A stretch of DNA of 39,878 bases, taken from a virus. How positions within the stretch are numbered: position 1 is the stretch's first letter; the number at the start of each line of letters is the position of its first letter. The notes under the pieces were generated by a model. It was not told the origin of the DNA. It ran no database searches and was given only the letters and a program-made list of their open reading frames with translations. Location of the stretch: IMG/VR virus record IMGVR_UViG_3300032093_000326, positions 1 to 39,878 of that record. One strand, given 5' to 3'. This document shows, piece by piece, positions 15,411-22,794 of the stretch. The position numbers were made by a program, and so were the translations under genes.

Positions 15411-15705
15411 CTAATATCTCCCTAATACTAGTATCAAATTGTTCCATTGCTGCTGTTACTTGTATTTCATCTGTGAATTTTTTACCTTCTCCTATACTGC
15501 TAGCGTATATAGTTATACCTAGTAAGGTAAGCATACGCATAGCACTGTCTGGAGATTCTTCTATAGTTGTATAGATATCTCGTAGTGCACTAAGTATATC
15601 TAAACCTTGGCCATCTGATATGGCCAGGCCAACCATACGTTTATTTTGTCCTACAAAATCCCAGAAGTCTTCGTCATTTTCCCAAGCATTTTCTAATTCG
15701 CTCAT
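15394..15705 (-). CDS. Hypothetical acidic helical protein
   Basis: A 103-residue protein, ATG at 15705, which lies 32 bases inside the TOPRIM gene; its end overlaps the DUF1599-like gene by 17 bases. It is acidic at both ends (ENAWENDEDFWDFVG and SIREILDEESK) with a central hydrophobic helix (AMRMLTLLGITIYASSIG). No membrane segment or motif is recognised. Its tight packing between primase and nucleotide-pool genes suggests a replication accessory. Confidence 0.65.
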   Translation of the reverse strand: MSELENAWENDEDFWDFVGQNKRMVGLAISDGQGLDILSALRDIYTTIEESPDSAMRMLTLLGITIYASSIGEGKKFTDEIQVTAAMEQFDTSIREILDEESK

Positions 15706-16309
15706 CTATCCACTCCTTTCCTTCTTGAATAATGATGCTGTTTACATCATGTCCTTCTGGCATTTGCAGAAGATTAACATTAGTTAATTCCCTACTTAGT
15801 TTTTTACCAAATTCTAGTCCTGGATTATCACCATCTGCTAATACAATTACTGTTTCAAAATCATCTAGTATTTTACCGTAGTATGGTTTCCAATTATTTA
15901 CTCCTGGTATACCAATAGATGGATGATTAGTTTTGGCTGATAAGACTATTGTATCTAACTCACCTTCGGTTACGCATATATAACTATCTGCTGTTAAGAC
16001 TGCTTGTGCATTAAACATTGTAGTCTTAGCCCCAGGTACACCCATATACTTTGGTTCATCTGGATTGTCATTGATACTTCTAAATCTAATATCAACAACA
16101 CCTGATGGTGTTATGTATGGAATTGCTAGTCTACCTTTATATGATTCGTGTCCTGGTAGTGGGTCTTTAACTATCCCTAAATGAAATCTTTTCCCCTCTT
16201 CTACCGAGAGATGACGGGTTGAAAGATACTCCTCTGCGAGATGAAGATGCTTTGCGTATTCTTCCGCTGCTTGGTAAAGAAATGTCCTCTGCGAATTTGA
16301 GAGCCTCAC
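15674..16309 (-). CDS. Primase TOPRIM subunit (DnaG-like), separate gene
   Basis: A 211-residue protein with GTG at 16309 and AAGGAGG about 7 bases upstream. Its first 45 residues match the DnaG core lead-in (AAEEYAKHLHLAEEYLSTRHLS then GKRFHLGIV), and VTEGELDTIVLSA (Glu116) with VLADGDNPG (Asp159, Asp161) form the TOPRIM active site. It lacks a zinc domain, which is on the overlapping gene at 16167-16523 in another frame. It synthesises RNA primers, presumably with the helicase at 17103. Confidence 0.86.
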   Translation of the reverse strand: MRLSNSQRTFLYQAAEEYAKHLHLAEEYLSTRHLSVEEGKRFHLGIVKDPLPGHESYKGRLAIPYITPSGVVDIRFRSINDNPDEPKYMGVPGAKTTMFNAQAVLTADSYICVTEGELDTIVLSAKTNHPSIGIPGVNNWKPYYGKILDDFETVIVLADGDNPGLEFGKKLSRELTNVNLLQMPEGHDVNSIIIQEGKEWIDERIRKCLGK

Positions 16310-16523
16310 TATAACTACCTCCTTGTTTGTATATAATTAAATCGTACACATCGCCTTTTACTTCACAACCAAAACATTTAAATCTGTTCTCTTCAAAATT
16401 AATTGCTGCAGATGCGTGACTATCATCGTGGAATGGACAACGCATCTTGCGCCAGCCATGCCCTTCGTTAGGCAGGCGGGCGCCTATATGTTCTAGGTAG
16501 GCAGCAACACTGTGCTTATCCAT
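16167..16523 (-). CDS. Primase zinc-binding (CHC2) subunit, overlapping the TOPRIM gene
   Basis: A 118-residue protein. Cys29, His32, Cys50 and Cys53 sit in RCPFHDDSHASAAINF and FKCFGCEVKGDVYDLI, the CHC2 zinc ribbon of DnaG. The last ~38 residues (from about SLPSSGRIRKASSSRRG) lie in the 143-bp overlap and are Ser/Arg-rich, with no likeness to primase. The same DNA in the +1 frame encodes the conserved start of the TOPRIM core. Either two proteins are made, or a +1 shift in the overlap yields a fused primase. No ribosome-binding site is evident at ATG 16523. Confidence 0.84.
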   Translation of the reverse strand: MDKHSVAAYLEHIGARLPNEGHGWRKMRCPFHDDSHASAAINFEENRFKCFGCEVKGDVYDLIIYKQGGSYSEALKFAEDISLPSSGRIRKASSSRRGVSFNPSSLGRRGEKISFRDS

Positions 16524-16574
16524 AACAATAATCCAATCAGTTCTTGTTGAAACATTGTGAGTAAAACTATTAAT

Positions 16575-16775
16575 TCATTTAACAAGTTTTAACATTCCTT
16601 CTTTGTTGGTATGTTTTCTTACTATTACTAGTGCTAAATCAAAACAAAAGGCTGCTGTAAAATGTGTTTGCTCTGATAGTTTATCATCTTGTCCTTCATA
16701 CATCAATCCTAAATTATTATGATACTTAACTTTTTCTTCTAGTTCATCTATAATATTTTTAATTTCTTCGTTCAT
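16575..16775 (-). CDS. Hypothetical helical protein
   Basis: A 66-residue protein, ATG at 16775, 17 bases inside the resolvase-like gene. The first part is acidic helix (NEEIKNIIDELEEKVKYHNN) and the rest is mixed (THFTAAFCFDLALVIVRKHTN). It has no clear motif. It sits between the primase zinc gene and the nuclease; role unknown. A short non-coding gap (16524-16574) separates it from the primase zinc-subunit gene. Confidence 0.65.
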   Translation of the reverse strand: MNEEIKNIIDELEEKVKYHNNLGLMYEGQDDKLSEQTHFTAAFCFDLALVIVRKHTNKEGMLKLVK

Positions 16776-17106
16776 CTAGTATCTCCTTTATTAGTTCTAT
16801 CCATATCTTTGCTGGCATAGTTGCATACCATTCGCCGACATCTCCTTTGCCTATCCGTTTGTGTATTACTGCACCTGTCCAGGCTTTATCATTTTTAATT
16901 TCTACTTCTAGTTCTTTTACCCAGGCAGATAAATCTAAACGATAATGATTCTTTACTTCTATAACTACACCGTTAACTCCTGCTATATCGCCCTTGTCTA
17001 ACTGTGAGCCTGCGATTCTACGCTCTGCATAAGGAAACCATTTCTTTAACCATTTAACTACATCTGCTTCTGCCTTGGAACCTTTTGCTTTGCGTGGATT
17101 ACTCAT
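16759..17106 (-). CDS. Holliday-junction-resolvase-like PD-(D/E)XK nuclease
   Basis: A 115-residue protein. GSKAEADVVKWLKKWFP (Glu13), LDKGDIAG (Asp40) and VVIEVKNH (Glu50, Lys52) give the E...D...ExK pattern of archaeal-type Hjc and phage resolvase-like nucleases. A basic N-terminus (MSNPRKAKGSK) fits DNA binding. The ATG overlaps the helicase stop (ATGA, 17103-17106). It probably resolves branched replication or packaging DNA; VRR-NUC-type nucleases are an alternative. Confidence 0.77.
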   Translation of the reverse strand: MSNPRKAKGSKAEADVVKWLKKWFPYAERRIAGSQLDKGDIAGVNGVVIEVKNHYRLDLSAWVKELEVEIKNDKAWTGAVIHKRIGKGDVGEWYATMPAKIWIELIKEILDERRN

Positions 17107-17921
17107 CCCAACTCCTGTTGTTGTGGCATATAACGAATCATAACATCATCTAGATGCATAGACTCTGGATTAAATGAAAGAGTTACATAGTTGTTTCCTG
17201 TTTGGTCAGCCCTACCATAACGGTTTTTAACTGGGGCTACACACAAGAAGTTGTCATCTCCTTGTTTCATCTGCCCAATAGTTAAGACCATTGCTGGTAT
17301 CTGGTTAACTAAACCTTGAATAGATGACCGTGATTGACAAGGGTAGCCATCAAATCCTTCTTTAGTATGATGCAATACAAGCACTGCTGCGTTTGTATCT
17401 CTGGCTAGATACTTGAGTTCTTTCATTGCTGCTCGCATACCTTGGAACTCTTCGTGTCCATCCATTGCTATATCCATTAGGTTATCTACAACTATAAGTG
17501 TAGGACTTCTACCCCATACTGTTTCAAATGCAGATACTTCTTCATCTAAATCTTTTAATGTAGGTGTAGATTCAAATGACCAGAACAAATGATTGTTTAA
17601 TAATAGTATCTCGTTTGCTTTGTCTGGGTCTTTCTTTAGTAAGTTCTCTGCCATTGCTTGGCTCATATTACCTGCCATTGCAATTAAACGCATAGCCATA
17701 GTATGAGCATTAGTATCTGCGCTGAAGTAAAGTGTTGGCAGTTTAGTTCTGGCTGCAATTGCTAATGCAATTGATGATTTGCCTGCACCTGGTGTGCCTG
17801 CTATGACCGTTACTTCTGCTCTGCGTAGTATGATGCCTGCTCTTTCAAATGCCTGGAAAGCAGGGGGCAATGGTTCGCCCCCCACCTCGGCTTTTTTAAT
17901 TGAGCGCTTAAGTGTTTTCAC
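17103..17921 (-). CDS. DnaB/RecA-fold replicative helicase-like ATPase
   Basis: A 272-residue protein. Walker A is GTPGAGKS (residues 42-49), Walker B is LIVVDNL, VLVLHHTKEGFDG forms the H-containing loop and PVKNRYGRAD the arginine-finger-side region. The N-terminal domain of full DnaB is missing: only ~35 residues precede the ATPase fold. Such short DnaB-like ATPases occur in actinophage replication modules. It is coupled by 4-base overlap to both neighbours and probably unwinds DNA with the split primase. Confidence 0.83.
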   Translation of the reverse strand: MKTLKRSIKKAEVGGEPLPPAFQAFERAGIILRRAEVTVIAGTPGAGKSSIALAIAARTKLPTLYFSADTNAHTMAMRLIAMAGNMSQAMAENLLKKDPDKANEILLLNNHLFWSFESTPTLKDLDEEVSAFETVWGRSPTLIVVDNLMDIAMDGHEEFQGMRAAMKELKYLARDTNAAVLVLHHTKEGFDGYPCQSRSSIQGLVNQIPAMVLTIGQMKQGDDNFLCVAPVKNRYGRADQTGNNYVTLSFNPESMHLDDVMIRYMPQQQELG

Positions 17922-18346
17922 TTAACCTGGTCTGGAACGAATGTGTTCCAGGCTGAGTCGCTGGTTTTTAGATAAACATTTTTACATTTATCAAATGCAC
18001 CTTTTGGTGCTGGGCAGAAATAACCACGATACATAGAACCATCTTTACCTGTTCCTTGTATTGCTGTCATCTTTCCATGTGGACAATTGCGTCCACCAAG
18101 CGTAGTAGTTGAGTTATCTATTGGACTGATACTAGCGCCTAGTGCTGATGCAACTTGTCCCACTGTCATGGGTGTTGGTATTGCGCCACGGATTGCTTTC
18201 TCAAGTTCCATTGTGGCTGATGTGATTGCATCTAATCCTTCAGCAACTATTGTATCTAGTTCTGTTCCGTTTTCTGCACGGACTGTTACTAAACTACCTG
18301 CTGCTGTTTTGATTGTGATGCTGATTGGTGCTTCTGAGTGAGACAC
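17918..18346 (-). CDS. Hypothetical protein with Cys/His C-terminal module
   Basis: Start chosen as GTG 18346, behind AGGAG and one base into the upstream stop; an ATG at 18397 gives a longer version without a ribosome-binding site. About 142 residues: a beta-rich N-terminus (APISITIKTAAGSLVTV), a helical middle, and a C-terminal module with RNCPHGKM, YFCPAPKG and DKCKNVY that could bind zinc. I recall NCPHG and YFCP from actinophage proteins next to RecB-like nucleases; the function is unknown. Confidence 0.72.
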   Translation of the reverse strand: MSHSEAPISITIKTAAGSLVTVRAENGTELDTIVAEGLDAITSATMELEKAIRGAIPTPMTVGQVASALGASISPIDNSTTTLGGRNCPHGKMTAIQGTGKDGSMYRGYFCPAPKGAFDKCKNVYLKTSDSAWNTFVPDQVK

Positions 18347-19125
18347 TATTTGTTCTCCTGTTCGAACGGATAGGATAGACCTTTTTGGTCTCTCCATTTT
18401 CTTGCTTTCATTGCGAATTGTAAACCTTTAAAGCCTTCATTGATGTTAACCCACATTAACTTACATGTACCTGTTCCTGCAGGTAAATGTATAATGATTG
18501 CTTTATCTTTGTTTACTTCTCCCCAACTGCCACGGGTTGCCGTAGCCGCATCATACGGCAAGCCGTTGGCGTATATAGCCAACTGTATTGCTATGTTATT
18601 AGGATGGTCTACTCGACCTGTCTTAATATCTGCAATAAATAACTCACCGTTATACTCAACAATTCTGTCTGGTGTGCCAGCAATTTTAAATTTATCTAAC
18701 ACACTAAACTGTTCTATGAATTTCTTGTTGAGAATCTTAGTTGCTTGTTCATATGCTTTGATATCTGGTGCCCATTGTGGTGGTATGATACCTAAGTTCT
18801 GTCCTAAATCTAATCGTTCTGCAAATGAATGTATGGCTGTACCTATATTGGCTGCCTTGTTTGCACCTGCTACTTCCATAGCATCTTCAATCAAAGAGTT
18901 GACTGCCATCTTATCTTCTTGTGCTGCTGTAATGGATAACAATATATCTGGGCGTGTAGTTAAACCTATTGCTGCCATCCGCATTTTCCAGGCTACCAAT
19001 GCTGATGCATCATCTAATGAATTAGCAATAGTTGTTGCTCTTGTATAGGCAACTGGCTTACCACCTGATGGTGGAACTACTAGTGGTCTACCGTATCTAT
19101 CTCTATCTATTTCTACTCTGGCCAT
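18346..19125 (-). CDS. RecB/Cas4-family PD-(D/E)XK exonuclease
   Basis: A 259-residue protein. ANIGTAIHSFAE (His99), AGTPDRIVEYN (Asp153), LFIADIKTG (Asp166, Lys168) and IQLAIYANG (QxxxY) are the hallmarks of the RecB/AddB/Cas4 nuclease group. Ribosome-binding site AAAGGAG precedes ATG 19125. It probably processes DNA ends for recombination or degrades host DNA. No Cys cluster for an Fe-S center like that of Cas4 is visible. Its leader holds a hairpin whose loop can pair with the ribosome-binding site. Confidence 0.86.
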   Translation of the reverse strand: MARVEIDRDRYGRPLVVPPSGGKPVAYTRATTIANSLDDASALVAWKMRMAAIGLTTRPDILLSITAAQEDKMAVNSLIEDAMEVAGANKAANIGTAIHSFAERLDLGQNLGIIPPQWAPDIKAYEQATKILNKKFIEQFSVLDKFKIAGTPDRIVEYNGELFIADIKTGRVDHPNNIAIQLAIYANGLPYDAATATRGSWGEVNKDKAIIIHLPAGTGTCKLMWVNINEGFKGLQFAMKARKWRDQKGLSYPFEQENK

Positions 19126-19138
19126 TGTTCTCCTTTAT

Positions 19139-19181
19139 GAGTCGCCCCTGAGAAAGGAGATAGCCGAAACCAGGGGCACTC
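19139..19181 (-). promoter_or_regulatory. Leader hairpin with anti-Shine-Dalgarno loop upstream of the exonuclease gene
   Basis: GAGT + GCCCCTG pairs with CAGGGGC + ACTC (11 bp, one bulge; 19139-19150 with 19171-19181) around a 20-nt loop. On the minus strand the loop holds CTCCTTT, which is complementary over 7 bases to AAAGGAG, the ribosome-binding site at 19136-19130 just downstream. This would allow the loop to mask translation start. Direct complementarity is seen; a regulatory role is inferred. Confidence 0.5.
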
Positions 19182-19200
19182 AAGATTAGTATATCACATA

Positions 19201-19644
19201 CTAGGATTCAGCATGTACCGACTCTACGGTAATGTCGTCTACCCACATGTCACCATCTTCAGTAAAGTTAACATCAATATTATCTTTGATGATATCTTCT
19301 ACTGCTTCTTGGTTAGGACCTTCTATACCTGTAATCGTGGCTGTGATAGTTACTGTTGCTGACCATGATTTAGTTAGTTCTTCACTACCTATGTTTACGA
19401 GTAGGTTATTGACATCATCTACTTCGCATACAATTTCATAGTTATCTGTTTCATATCTAGCCTGAAAGAATTCTCGAACATCAAACCTAGCACTCTTCAA
19501 CTTGCGTTCAATCTGTGCTAGTTCTATCTTTATAGAATTAACTGATTGTACTAATTCAATCAGACCTTTTTCTGTATATACATGGGCTGTTCCATCTACT
19601 TCTACTAGTACTGATGGCCCATCTATATCATTCTTGTATTCCAT
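19201..19644 (-). CDS. Hypothetical protein, coiled-coil plus beta region
   Basis: A 147-residue acidic protein, ATG 19644 behind AGGAGATAG. The first ~25 residues form a beta hairpin (SVLVEVDGTAHVYTEKG), followed by a helical coiled-coil-like stretch (LVQSVNSIKIELAQIERKLKSARFDV). The rest is strand-rich (SWSATVTITATITG, DGDMWVDDITVESVHAES). No Cys and no membrane segment. No family is recognised. It may be a replication-region accessory. Confidence 0.67.
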   Translation of the reverse strand: MEYKNDIDGPSVLVEVDGTAHVYTEKGLIELVQSVNSIKIELAQIERKLKSARFDVREFFQARYETDNYEIVCEVDDVNNLLVNIGSEELTKSWSATVTITATITGIEGPNQEAVEDIIKDNIDVNFTEDGDMWVDDITVESVHAES

Positions 19645-19653
19645 TTCTATCTC

Positions 19654-19920
19654 CTATTCTTGTAGTAACCACGGGTCTAAGTGGTAACCTTCCACAATGG
19701 CGTGGGCAGGCGCTGAACTCTGGCCACGCCAGAGAACTCCACTTGGTAGTTCTATCATTCTATTATAACATTCTTCATTACACGCTTCAATAGCGTATAT
19801 ACAAGGTTGCACCATAGATACTGGAACCATTGGATAATGGTTGTGTCGTAGGTGTAGTTTAATTTGGTATTCTAAATCTGTATCAGAACTGGCTAGTTCT
19901 GTAGCAAAAGTTCTACCCAT
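19654..19920 (-). CDS. Hypothetical protein
   Basis: An 88-residue protein, ATG at 19920 overlapping the preceding stop by one base, with AAGGTAAG upstream. His- and Cys-containing (LRHNHYPMVPVSMVQPCIYAIEACNEECYNRM) with ELPSGVLWRGQSSAPAHAI and a Trp-rich end (YHLDPWLLQE). Several Cys and His residues could bind metal, but no CxxC pair is present. I recognise no function. Confidence 0.67.
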   Translation of the reverse strand: MGRTFATELASSDTDLEYQIKLHLRHNHYPMVPVSMVQPCIYAIEACNEECYNRMIELPSGVLWRGQSSAPAHAIVEGYHLDPWLLQE

Positions 19921-20066
19921 TATCTTACCTTGATTGATGTCTGTGGATGAGTAGCACCTTCTGCTTTATCACAATCATCACACCAATATCCATATAGTCC
20001 ATTGGCAAATAATGATTCTGATACTACTCTTTTTTCTTTTCTACATACATTACATTCTTTAATCAT
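19920..20066 (-). CDS. 48-residue CxxC zinc-finger-like miniprotein
   Basis: Read directly: ATG at 20066 shares a base with the previous stop, and TAA at 19922-19920 shares a base with the next start. CNVCRKEKR and YWCDDCDKAEG give two CxxC pairs ~20 residues apart, a probable zinc finger. It has a basic middle and a Thr/Lys-rich tail (THPQTSIKVR). Coding is supported by one-base overlap on both sides. Confidence 0.78.
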   Translation of the reverse strand: MIKECNVCRKEKRVVSESLFANGLYGYWCDDCDKAEGATHPQTSIKVR

Positions 20067-21049
20067 TAGACACCTAGCAATTCTAATGCTTTGGTCTTGA
20101 TGTTATCACTAGCACCAGACATAGCACGCAATGCTAGGTTCTTACCCTTTGCATTGTAGTCAGCCCATTCTATAACTGCTTGCCACATACCAAATTCTGT
20201 GTTGCGTATGTTCTCCTGTGTTGGAGAGGCAGCATAGATATTGAATGCTGTTTCTCTGGCTTGCATTGCACGAGTATATTGTTTCTTTTCACCTGTAGAT
20301 AGTAAGTCATATCTAACTTCTTCTATCTTAGTTGGTAGTGGGAACACACGCTTGAAGTAATTCTTTGCGTGCTCGTGGCTTGCTTCTCTGGCCAGTAATG
20401 TATCTGCTAGTGCTGTGTAATCAGTAGCCATATCATAACTTAACTTAATGATATTACTAATCTCTGATACTGATAGTACTGCATTAGTTGTATGGCTTAA
20501 CTGATAAGTATACTTGTTCTTACCTTTGTATATCTTATTGATTTGATTCATACAAAACAAACGCTCAATGATTGGCCTGATGATTACTGAACTACTACCA
20601 TCGTGGCTAGTCTTGGCTAGTAAGAATGCAGCATGTGGGTCGTCGGCAATAGTCATTTGTAATGGCATCTCCATTAACATCCAGACTTTACCACCACCAT
20701 CATACTCACCTGCTGCTGCATATCTCATACCACCAGAATCAATTAAACTATCTAGTGCTCCAAAGATTTCAGCATTTTGAAATACTTTATAGCGATTACC
20801 AACTACACCTATTGCTGATGTCTCACCAAATGGTGTGGTTTTAATAACTGCTTTCTTGTTTTCTACTGGTATACGATTAACTGTATCGCTACCTGGAACT
20901 ACATAGTTTGCTTCTATGTCGTGTAAAGATACTGACCAGTCTAGTCCTGCTTGACTGGCTACCTCGCTGGCTGATGTAGCCTCTACTGCTACACCTGCTT
21001 TATGCCACGCTGCTTTGCGTGCTGTTCCATGTATAGTATTAGTCGTCAT
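20066..21049 (-). CDS. DUF932-like protein
   Basis: About 327 residues from ATG 21049 (GGAG 6-8 bases upstream); an ATG four codons earlier has no ribosome-binding site. The layout KAAWHKAGVAVEATSASEVASQAGLDW, NRIPVENKKAVIKTTPFGE, IGVVGNRYKVFQNAEIFGALDSL and HDGSSSVIIRPIIERLFCMNQ follows the phage/plasmid-like DUF932 family. These are common in phage replication regions, with proposed but unproven links to recombination/replication. Confidence 0.84.
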   Translation of the reverse strand: MTTNTIHGTARKAAWHKAGVAVEATSASEVASQAGLDWSVSLHDIEANYVVPGSDTVNRIPVENKKAVIKTTPFGETSAIGVVGNRYKVFQNAEIFGALDSLIDSGGMRYAAAGEYDGGGKVWMLMEMPLQMTIADDPHAAFLLAKTSHDGSSSVIIRPIIERLFCMNQINKIYKGKNKYTYQLSHTTNAVLSVSEISNIIKLSYDMATDYTALADTLLAREASHEHAKNYFKRVFPLPTKIEEVRYDLLSTGEKKQYTRAMQARETAFNIYAASPTQENIRNTEFGMWQAVIEWADYNAKGKNLALRAMSGASDNIKTKALELLGV

Positions 21050-21587
21050 TGCTATCTCCATTATCTATTTCATATATAGTATCAACTACTTTTGGATGTA
21101 AATGTTCTGCCATTTTTCTTAACTCAGATGGTGGCCATTCTGCATCAAACACTTGGCGTAATAATTGAGCCAAAGAATAATTTGGTTTAGCATCAAGAAT
21201 TTTATTAAGAAATTCTGATGCTTGTTCTCTTTCATCTATTTGATATAAGAATCCACAAAATATTGTGGCTAATGGAATTGCTTTTTCTTTTACAATTACA
21301 TTACCAAGTAGTTGTATGTATTCACCTACAAATTCTAGGTCTGTTTCTAATTGAACTCCCATTAGAAAGTCACGGATTTGTAGGTTCTCATTAGTAGCAA
21401 TGGCTACTTCTGCTATGTGTTGGGCTGATGGTATAACTCCATCTGCTAACTCATCAATTGCTACACGAATATCCTCAACGATACGGACATTTACATCACG
21501 GTCATTAGGATTGTATCTACCTTCTTGATTAATCAACTCGGACTTTACTTCTTCACGAAGTGTATCCACTATGTTGCTGTCTATCAC
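21039..21587 (-). CDS. DUF4192-like actinobacterial protein
   Basis: A 182-residue protein starting with GTG 21587 behind AAAGGAG. The C-terminal half (IPLATIFCGFLYQIDEREQASEFLNKILDAKPNYSLAQLLRQVFDAEWPP) resembles DUF4192, known mainly from Actinobacteria and their phages: a Tyr/Gly-turn and a helical repeat ending in SLAxLLxQ. The N-terminal half is less clear. Function unknown. It overlaps the DUF932-like gene. Confidence 0.68.
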   Translation of the reverse strand: MIDSNIVDTLREEVKSELINQEGRYNPNDRDVNVRIVEDIRVAIDELADGVIPSAQHIAEVAIATNENLQIRDFLMGVQLETDLEFVGEYIQLLGNVIVKEKAIPLATIFCGFLYQIDEREQASEFLNKILDAKPNYSLAQLLRQVFDAEWPPSELRKMAEHLHPKVVDTIYEIDNGDSNDD

Positions 21588-21607
21588 TTTATCTCCTTTG
21601 TTAGGGA

Positions 21608-21636
21608 GGGCGCTGCGCCCCTGTTGGCGGGCGCCC
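21608..21636. repeat. Alternative GC-rich inverted repeats between early genes
   Basis: GGGCGC (21608-21613) can pair with GCGCCC at 21615-21620 or at 21631-21636, and GGGCGCCC (21629-21636) is itself palindromic. This GC-rich island in AT-rich DNA lies between the genes at 21644 and 21587. No T-run follows on the minus strand, so it is not a standard terminator. Two exclusive folds could affect RNA processing or the downstream start. Confidence 0.5.
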
Positions 21637-21643
21637 GACTTGC

Positions 21644-22072
21644 TTACAAGTATTGGGCTATTGAATTGTAGGTAGATGTTGATACTGTTTCATCATTAGT
21701 AAGTTTAAGAATACGAAGTGCATTCTCAATCTCATCTACTGTGTCTTTGTATGTATGTGCAGCCATGACTTGATATGTACGCTCAGGTTCTTTAGGAAAA
21801 TCTTTTTCACTTACACTTAAATCAAAGTCAACATTAAGTGTTGATGCCCAACCACGGTAATTGGTGCGTAGATTTTCAGCCTTTGCTACATTATCCATAG
21901 CAAATTTTATAACTTCTTTTCTCCATTTGTCCATAGATTTTTGGTACTTGGCTTCAAGTTCATCTTGTATTTTATATTCAGCCTTGATAACTGTTAGTCT
22001 ATCCTCTAATGCTTTGATTACCTTGGCTGTAGGTATCTTTACATTAATTGTCCTGCCATTTCCTCTTGCCAT
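21644..22072 (-). CDS. Hypothetical coiled-coil protein
   Basis: The start at ATG 22072 has AAAGGAGATAC upstream; the longer frame from 22183 runs into the transglycosylase and lacks a ribosome-binding site. About 142 residues: a short basic N-terminus (MARGNGRTINVKIPTAK), then a long charged helix (VIKALEDRLTVIKAEYKIQDELEAKYQKSMDKWRKEV) typical of a coiled coil, and a second helical part (TYQVMAAHTYKDTVDEIENALRIL). No known family. It may be a DNA-associated accessory. Confidence 0.75.
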   Translation of the reverse strand: MARGNGRTINVKIPTAKVIKALEDRLTVIKAEYKIQDELEAKYQKSMDKWRKEVIKFAMDNVAKAENLRTNYRGWASTLNVDFDLSVSEKDFPKEPERTYQVMAAHTYKDTVDEIENALRILKLTNDETVSTSTYNSIAQYL

Positions 22073-22097
22073 TGTATCTCCTTTGTTAGTTGGTTGT

Positions 22098-22517
22098 TTA
22101 GTACCATCCTTTTGCTCGCCAATGTGCCCAAGCAATTGATGGTTTCTCGTAGCGATGTTGGATATACACCAGTCCCCGCTCAATCTGAAGCGGGGCTGGT
22201 GTTCCTGGTTTAGTATTTAATACTTGTGCTATGCCATACGCAGTAGACTTGGGGTTATCTGCAGTATGTTTCCAGCCTGATTCTTTACCCCAAAGTTTTG
22301 CAAGGGCTGACCATTCAGACCTGTTCCAGTGTGGGTACTCCCACTTTAGTAAGGCTTTGGTGTATGCCTTTGCCATTCGTGGTGTCCAACTGTAGTTCTC
22401 TATGCAATTGTTTTGTATCTGTGTGGCTACTGCTGCTGCCAATGATGGACTTGGTAAGAATGGCGTTGATAAGAACGCCATTAACCAACTCAGATATTTT
22501 GCTAATAATTTCTTCAT
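22098..22517 (-). CDS. Secreted lytic transglycosylase/lysozyme-like protein
   Basis: A 139-residue protein from ATG 22517, preceded by GGAGG. A signal peptide (MKKLLAKYLSWLMAFLSTPF then SPSLAAAVA) precedes LWGKESGWKHTADNPKSTAYGIAQVLN, with probable catalytic Glu79 and the AYGIAQ turn of SLT-type enzymes. WAHWRAKGWY is the usual C-terminal end of such small actinobacterial/phage proteins. It is encoded in the early unit, far from the late endolysin, so it may alter the wall or block entry of other phages rather than cause final lysis. Confidence 0.8.
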   Translation of the reverse strand: MKKLLAKYLSWLMAFLSTPFLPSPSLAAAVATQIQNNCIENYSWTPRMAKAYTKALLKWEYPHWNRSEWSALAKLWGKESGWKHTADNPKSTAYGIAQVLNTKPGTPAPLQIERGLVYIQHRYEKPSIAWAHWRAKGWY

Positions 22518-22612
22518 GTGATAATCCTCCATACGATATATCCAAAGAGTAAGAGGAATGTCCAGGTTTGTGATGGCGTAAGGTATGCATTTGCAAATAA
22601 TTGTTCAATCAT
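22514..22612 (-). CDS. 32-residue single-span membrane miniprotein
   Basis: Read directly: ATG 22612 overlaps the upstream stop (ATGA), and TGA 22516-22514 overlaps the transglycosylase ATG (ATGA). The sequence includes TWTFLLLFGYIVWRI, one transmembrane span. Four-base overlap at both ends makes a translational chain with the transglycosylase. It could be an antiholin, a partner that helps export, or a membrane-protective miniprotein. Confidence 0.68.
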   Translation of the reverse strand: MIEQLFANAYLTPSQTWTFLLLFGYIVWRIIT

Positions 22613-22794
22613 TTCACCCTAACAATCTCTTGGCTGTGTTTAATACCTGTGTCAAATTCTAGCACTGTCCATTCTTCTGGGTCTTCAAGTGCCTCATCAC
22701 CTGCTGTGTCTACATTTACATGTGTAGTTCGGCGCCTAACTTTTGCCATAATCCACACGGTATGCTCCCATACTGGTGTATCTTCTTCAAGCAT
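22609..22794 (-). CDS. Small acidic hypothetical protein
   Basis: A 61-residue protein, ATG 22794 behind AGGAGG. Its N-terminus (MLEEDTPVWEHTVWIMAKVRRRT) and GDEALEDPEEWTVLEFDTG are acidic with aromatic residues. It contains no Cys or membrane span. Its stop overlaps the next small membrane ORF. No family is recognised. Confidence 0.72.
   Translation of the reverse strand: MLEEDTPVWEHTVWIMAKVRRRTTHVNVDTAGDEALEDPEEWTVLEFDTGIKHSQEIVRVK

Noticed and set aside
17918-18397. ATG 18397 as the start of the Cys/His-containing gene
   Set aside because: It gives a 52-base overlap with the exonuclease gene without a ribosome-binding site; GTG 18346 has AGGAG and a one-base overlap.
18440-19048. 202-codon plus-strand open frame antisense to the RecB-like exonuclease
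   Set aside because: The minus frame contains all nuclease motifs, and the plus frame lacks recognisable domains and a ribosome-binding site.
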